This document shows positions 58,801-64,000 of a stretch of DNA of 64,000 nucleotides, piece after piece. The position numbers were made by a program, and so were the translations under genes. This DNA comes from Ischnura elegans (lineage: Eukaryota; Arthropoda; Insecta; Odonata; Coenagrionidae). The notes beneath the pieces are model-generated. The model did no database searches. It saw only the letters and a list, made by a program, of their open reading frames with translations, and had not been told where the DNA came from. Where the stretch lies: the NCBI RefSeq assembly GCF_921293095.1, contig NC_060246.1, forward strand, positions 92,067,030-92,131,029, in the 5' to 3' direction. Within the stretch, counting starts at the first letter, position 1; each line of letters begins with the position of its first letter.

Positions 58801-59945
58801 CCAAGTACTGTTACATTGATTTTCACATTTGTTGTGACATGAATTCATTTTATGTAAGCATCAGTATTCTTATTAATGTAACAATAATGTGAAGCTACTA
58901 TTATGCTCAGAAACTTGATGTTTTCCTACGTTTATGCCAATAAATATGAATGTTCATTGATTTAGTCCATAATTTCTTATTGACGGCTCTTCCTTGCAGA
59001 AATAATGCTGGAAAAGTGACCACAGTTTAAACTTTTGTGTATTTTTTGTAAAAATTATCCTTTAAACTTTGGATAAGTTTTTAGTGCTGAGAGCAATGAG
59101 AAATATTCCAAGAGTTTGATATTTTTGTTTTGGTAACCTAGGAATTTTAGCCTGTGGTCATGATCCCCAAAACAATACCAAACAAGCAAATGCAAATTTG
59201 TATTGATATCAATGATAACCCTGAGCTTGCTGACAGTTTTTCGTCTCAACATCATCCTTTACAGAGAGACTGACTGAGACTATACTGCTTTGGATATACA
59301 TATAAGTTATTGCTGCTTATAAATATTTTTCATTTCTATATTTAGAATTAAGAAGAATTTATCGGCATGTGACGTTTTCTAACTACCCTACACTGTATTT
59401 ACCAAAACATTTTACATTTTAATATACATAAACCTATTTCTGTATGGGTGGATTCAGATAGATATAGTATTTTTGAGATGGTGCCTTGTGGTGAATTGCT
59501 ATTATGACTACCAGAATTTGACTTCGTTATGAAATTTATACACATATATGCAACTTTCTGAATTTTTTTCAGTCTGATGAGTTTCATTCTGGAGAAGTTT
59601 TAGCATGATGGATGCAGTGATCTTTTTCTCCTGTATTTTGTTCTGTATGATAAGCCCTTGCATGCATTTGCCGTATCATGACTTTCACTGCTTGGTTGTC
59701 TGAATCTAACAGTTGTGATATTAGGTGGGGCTTGAGAATTATTCTCTTAATTAATATGAATTAATTTTCTGCCTAGGAAGGCATTTTTTCACAATGGTAC
59801 TGCATGTAATCAGAAATGAATATGGGACTCAAATTGTGCGAGGATTGCCCAGAAAGTAATGCACCATATTTTTTTCCTTTGACATTTATTCATTGCACAT
59901 AATGAGAATTGCACACATGAAAGATTGATGTTTCAACTGCACATC

Positions 59946-60250
59946 CTATTTTTCCATGTAATCTCCATCCCGTTCTAAGGCCTTCCTCCAGTGCAAAACA
60001 AGGGCATGTTTTCCTTGATGTTACTACTGCTTGTTCTGGTCCCCGACCGCTGCAAATCTTATAGCACCACTGAACCGCCTTCTGATGGCCTCGTCTGCTG
60101 AGCCCAGTGACTAATTGTACTCCTATTGACAGCAGATACTCCACTAAACTTTCTCAAACTTTTTAAATTATTTCCTACATTTTCTTTCTCTGCAGTGAGA
60201 AACTAAATGATGGCATACTGTTTGAAGCATACATCGCTTACAGATGCCAT
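59946..60250 (-). pseudogene. Mariner transposase remnant, middle deleted
   Basis: Read on the minus strand, FLTAEKENVGNNLKSLRKFS, then SGVSAVNRSTISHWAQQTRP, is the N-terminal helix-turn-helix region of mariner transposases. A little further, HWRKALERDGDYMEK and TAG (59948-59946) is the standard C-terminus. The catalytic D,D-D core between them is absent and stops interrupt the frame, so no active enzyme is possible. Confidence 0.75.
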
Positions 60251-60327
60251 TTTGAAACGGTCCTGCAGCAATGCTATCTGTTCTAGGTGCAGGAAATTTT
60301 GTGCTGGCATTCATGAAACTTCATATG

Positions 60328-60679
60328 CAGTGGCGCCGACTCCATGGGGCCTGAGGGGGCCCGAGCCCCCTCAAAGATTCGTTTGGGGGGGCCGAGCCCC
60401 CTCAATAATTCAAGAAAATAATTAAGTTATATGTATTATACTTTGTTAAATCACAAAAATATATCAGTAATTATTTTGCCCATCTTTGACGATAGTTACC
60501 TTTTAAAATACATTCAGTAATGAGTTTAAACGAATATTTAATACGGTAGAAGGCAAGTTAGCTGAAAAATAGTGGTGTGAATCATGATAGTGTTTCGGTG
60601 CTGCGACACACTTTGAATTTAACCTCTTCCCGGAGCAAGACCTCCGATATGGGCCCCCCCAATATTTTTTATAAGTCTG
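60328..60679 (+). mobile_element. hAT-type MITE nested in the mariner copy
   Basis: CAGTGGCGCCGACTCCATGG opens the element and TTCATATG flanks both sides (60320-60327 and 60680-60687). G/C-run hairpins (GGGGGCCCGAGCCCCCTC) follow the left end. The right end (TAAGTCTG) is not a good inverted copy of the left one, so the right terminus may be decayed. A relative lies on the minus strand from 45376. Confidence 0.7.
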
Positions 60680-61021
60680 TTCATATGATGCACGTGTGAC
60701 GTTTAGCATTCCCACCATTGTTGTCGGCTGAGTAAACAATTGTGGTGCATTACTTCTTGGGCAACCCTTGTATTTTCATCATTTCAGAGATCCCACTCGA
60801 CTGTGAAAACCTTAAAACCGTGAATAAGCCGAGAATTTCTTCTACCGTGAAAAAACCTGGAAAAAGCTGTGAATTCGTCATAAAAACTTAAAAATCTCTA
60901 TCTTGATTGTAGAAATACGATTGACAGATGAAAAGTAAAATCGATATGTCGATCATGTTTCAAGGTCAATCACTCACAGACTCTGTCCACGCATTTATCT
61001 GCACACGTGTATTCGAAGTGC

Positions 61022-61690
61022 AATAGGGTGGTATCCTTCATCAAAGAAAACGAAAGGCATTGATTGCGATTCGTTACCCACCATTAGTGTATTCATAATA
61101 TACAAATTATTTTGTTTTAGAAATACCGGGTTAGACGAATGGCAATGGTCCATTTTTATCCTCATTTGAAAAGGGCCAGATTGGCGCCCATGCGATGCCA
61201 CTCCACGTGACGTCACAGGGACCTAGTTTCTATACGAGAAGATAGGAGTTATACGTCGTCTGAGGTTACCATTGCATGCATGAGGCGCAGAGCTCAGGGA
61301 AACATGTCTTAACAATCACTTATTAAAACTGGCTAAGGTCGGAAAGTTTTCCTCGTTTGATAAGTTATTAATAATCCTTATTTAAGCCAAGCGCTACCAG
61401 CCAGCAGGGTACTAGGCTAGCCGCTAGCAGCCTGCGTCGTATCAGAGCTAAGCCTCGCCTCAAGGTCACCTCGCAGGGCGGGAGGGGGAACCAGAAATAC
61501 GTCACGCGGAGAGACTTCCCGACATTCATACTTAAGCGTCGCGTTTTCGCGCGCTTGAAAATTTTCACTTTTCATTTAATCGCGAAAAATAGATATCGTC
61601 ATTTAAAAATCTAAAAGCGTGAAATACGTACTCCAGGAGTAATAATCTTTCGATTTAGGCAATAAAAAAATAATAGGAAACCACCCTATT
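61022..61690 (-). mobile_element. 660-bp TIR element, copy 4 (inverted)
   Basis: CAATAGGGTGGTATCCTTCA opens and AGGAAACCACCCTATT closes it, the best-preserved ends of the family here. The interior matches copies 1-3, including GACGTCACAGGGACCTAG. A short minus-strand frame (MTSRGVASHGRQSG) is visible in this copy and, with changes, at 46977-47171. Confidence 0.87.
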
Positions 61691-61699
61691 ATTGGTCTG

Positions 61700-63570
61700 T
61701 GTGCCATGACGACACACAGACCTTAAGGCTGAAGACCGTTAGCCAAAGTGATCATTAACCCTGGCGAGAAATGAGACTCCTCTTCACTTCCGTGCCACCC
61801 CCCATTTTCCCACTCACAACCTTTAGCTGGCCCTGAATTTTGCTGGTGATAGGTGACGTCCTAAGAGAACTTTCATTGCTGCGTTTGTATTCCCGGCATC
61901 TATCGTGCTTGTTAAATTTTTAGTTAGCGCCCGGCCGGTGATTGTTACGTGATCAATATTTCTGCCTAAAATGGCTTATTAAGAGACCATGAATTTGATG
62001 AAATTTAGACTGAAAACCTGAAAAAACCGTGAATTCATAATTAAGTGGGAGTGGGAAATTTGAGTCTTCTGTCTCAAAAGTATCTGACCCCTGCCCTAGA
62101 GGTATCCTCTTATAAGCCTTTTGAAAGTTTATGGCCCGCAAATGTGCAGAAGTTTAGGGAAGGGGAAGGCTGTGGTCGTTCGATTCCTTGGAGTTTGAGG
62201 GAAAAGGTATGACGGACGTCAGAGTAGCCAACAGTTTAGGAGAGATGAATGCCTAGTGAGTCACGGAATTGAAAGGAAATTACCGCAAATTCAACTGATG
62301 CTTGTGTCTGTTTATTTTGATCTACTCATTGTCAATGGACACATTGTTTATTGGTATTCACCCATTTGCAGAGAAATCTCGTTAAATAGTAATTGAACGA
62401 TTTGCAGAAGAAACCATACCTTGAAAGAGTGTTCGATCCTCAATGATCTCTCCCCAAAGAACGAATTACAACAAATACAACTATGGAAAACTAATCACTT
62501 GAAATCTGAAATCAAATATATAACCGTGCCTGTTTATAAAATACAATAGTAAAAACTTAATGAATAAAAAGCTTTAACCTAATTTGACCATTTCACAATA
62601 TGTACTAAATGAGTCCGTTCACCCTAACCTCTGTGAGCAGACTGTTTGAGGAAATAGACTCGTCCAGTTCAGAAACTGGTTTCTGCCTGTGGACCACAAA
62701 CTTGACCTATCCATACATATTACTATTAATGAAATTTACGCTAATTGCAAGGATTGGCGCTAAACTCAAATGAGATACATTTGCAAGTTTTCCTGTTGTC
62801 TTAGTGAACATGGTCTGTGAGTGCTAAGACATAATTATACCTTTAAAACATGTCACAATTCTTGTTCAAAGAATGAATGTGGAAATGGTTCAATTTGTAA
62901 GATGAATGCACCTTTGAAATTCAAAGATATTCAGTTACTATGCTTTGAAATGGGATAACAGAACACTTTGAAGTCAATATTTCCACTATTTTAGATCCTC
63001 ATAAAATAAAAAAAATATAATCTATGCATGATCAATTTATCAGCTACAATAGCTTTGGTATCTGTATCATGCTTTCTCTGCATCTTTTGGTCCCAATAGC
63101 ATTAAAAATATGCATAGCCTTTTTTAGGTGGAGAAGGATAACAAGAGGAGAACAGAGGAAATGGATAGTGTTTGGGTGGACTGGCTAGGTAAATGATGCA
63201 TGGATAATCCAATGAACTGTGGATTGATGATTGAGGCTCCACTGTATTAGTGTTGGGGAAAGCTTAGTAAGGCAATCAATAGAGACTATATTCATGATCA
63301 TTTTCATAGTATGCCCTAAGTTTTGATCTGATTTCCTCACCATGCTTTCTTTGCATTTATTTAATTGAAATAGTCATTGCTTTTGTACAATTTTACTCAC
63401 CAGTCAATCATGTTTTTATGTATATCACTAGACCATGTCATCGCATTGAAATAACACAATAACGTCTGCTATTCTTTGTGTGCTCAATACACTTTTCAAT
63501 ATGTGGAGCATAATCATGATCGTCCAGTATGTCCCTCATTACAAACTTACCTGCTCTTGGTATTTGTGTA
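61700..63570. other. Non-coding stretch, no gene supported
   Basis: AT-rich, without exon-like or repeat boundaries that I can define. Confidence 0.5.
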
Positions 63571-63574
63571 TTAA

Positions 63575-63890
63575 ACCTTTTACGTTAGTGCCAGTGGCCC
63601 GATCCATCGGCCCGGGAGGTATGTGCGAAGAGTGCAAAAGGGCCAATCTATCAGCCGGGTTTTTTTAAACTCTCACCTTTTATTTATTGTGCTTCATGTA
63701 GCTTTGGTAACTATTTTTAGAATCGGACATGCTTTAACATACCCGTAAGTTTTGGGAGGAAATTAAAAAAAAGTTTCTTAAAATGCATATTAGTCTTTAT
63801 GTAAATTTTTAAGCGCAAGCCTACATATTAGCCAAAAAAAGCCTTGGCATTCTTCAGCATATCAAACAGAATAGGCTGGCGCTGAAAGGG
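63575..63890 (+). mobile_element. Possible piggyBac-type MITE (TTAA target)
   Basis: TTAA at 63571-63574 and 63891-63894 flank ends ACCTTTTACGTTAGTGCCAG and, read inward, CCCTTTCAGCGCCAGCC. TTAA flanks with CCYTTT-type ends are the piggyBac pattern. The inverted repeats match only partly. Confidence 0.5.
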
Positions 63891-64000
63891 TTAAGTCATG
63901 GTAATACATATGACAATATATTATGCTCTTTACAACTTAAATGAGGCTTGACTGATCGTGTAAATGAAATATGTACCTGCTGATAGTTCAAAGAGTTGTA

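Larger units (their letters stand above)
54530..59835. other. Presumed lyase intron, no gene supported
   Basis: Strongly AT-rich, with short open frames only. It contains a possible TIR element (55105-55712) and a perfect hairpin (55735-55810). No exon with lyase motifs was seen. Confidence 0.5.
59839..60770 (-). mobile_element. Internally deleted mariner element carrying a nested MITE
   Basis: CGAGGATTGCCCAGAAAGTA at the left and, inward from the right, CAAGGGTTGCCCAAGAAGTA are matching inverted ends, both continuing to ATGCACCA. The right end is followed by TA. Without the 352-bp insertion and its duplication the element would be about 570 bp, under half a normal mariner. Confidence 0.8.

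Noticed and set aside
60995..61216. Short frame MTSRGVASHGRQSG... as a real small gene
   Set aside because: It lies wholly inside a TIR element and is disrupted in sister copies, so it is most likely incidental.
1..64000. CRISPR array, operon, prophage or toxin-antitoxin system
   Set aside because: No such structure is present; spliced genes, poly(A) signals and SINE/MITE content show arthropod nuclear DNA.

Overview
The window is arthropod nuclear DNA, most likely from an insect with a fairly large, TE-rich genome. It is AT-rich, its genes have short exons and multi-kilobase introns, and it is full of small non-autonomous DNA transposons and tRNA-derived SINEs. I cannot name the species. 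There is no prokaryotic, organellar or CRISPR signature.

Genes, left to right. (1) The 3' half of an unconventional myosin on the + strand (eight coding exons, 339-13341) encodes a C-terminal MyTH4-FERM tail of myosin-XV type. All exon phases join cleanly. (2) A convergent gene on the - strand (31414 down to about 14.65 kb) encodes a small four-helix membrane protein with a long Pro/Ser-rich cytoplasmic tail. Its first coding exon lies beside a GC-rich promoter-like block at 31.4-32.06 kb, and the reading frame of its last exon is ambiguous. (3) A THAP zinc-finger gene lies at about 41.1-42.9 kb. It has duplicated 5' segments, a 275-bp tandem array in its apparent intron, and inverted repeats 3.1 kb apart, so it may be or derive from a transposon. 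(4) A two-RRM protein of the DND1/RBM46/A1CF family starts at 48853. (5) The first coding exon of adenylosuccinate lyase (49947-50102) lies on the same strand between two exons of the RRM gene, so the two transcription units appear interleaved. The rest of the lyase gene is not visible and should lie beyond the right edge.

Mobile DNA. I recognise hAT-type MITEs with 8-bp target duplications (503-828, 37514-37825, 43600-43860, 44562-44762, 60328-60679). A roughly 660-bp family with ATAGGGTRGTTTCCT termini has four copies (46.6, 52.2, 53.9 and 61.0 kb). There is a 1.5-kb TA-flanked element with a decayed transposase end (27.8-29.3 kb), an internally deleted mariner carrying a nested hAT MITE (59.8-60.8 kb), a LINE reverse-transcriptase fragment (38.6-38.9 kb), a 1.8-kb foldback-like element (32.36-34.18 kb) and several SINEs. 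The remaining long stretches are intronic or intergenic sequence with no gene I can support.

The genes do not form a pathway; their order is simply chromosomal. I did not find a clearly new multigene system. The most notable structures are the interleaved RRM/lyase genes, the frame-switching last exon with a 54-codon open extension after TGA, the THAP locus with its tandem architecture, and the MITE whose target duplication spans a myosin splice donor.
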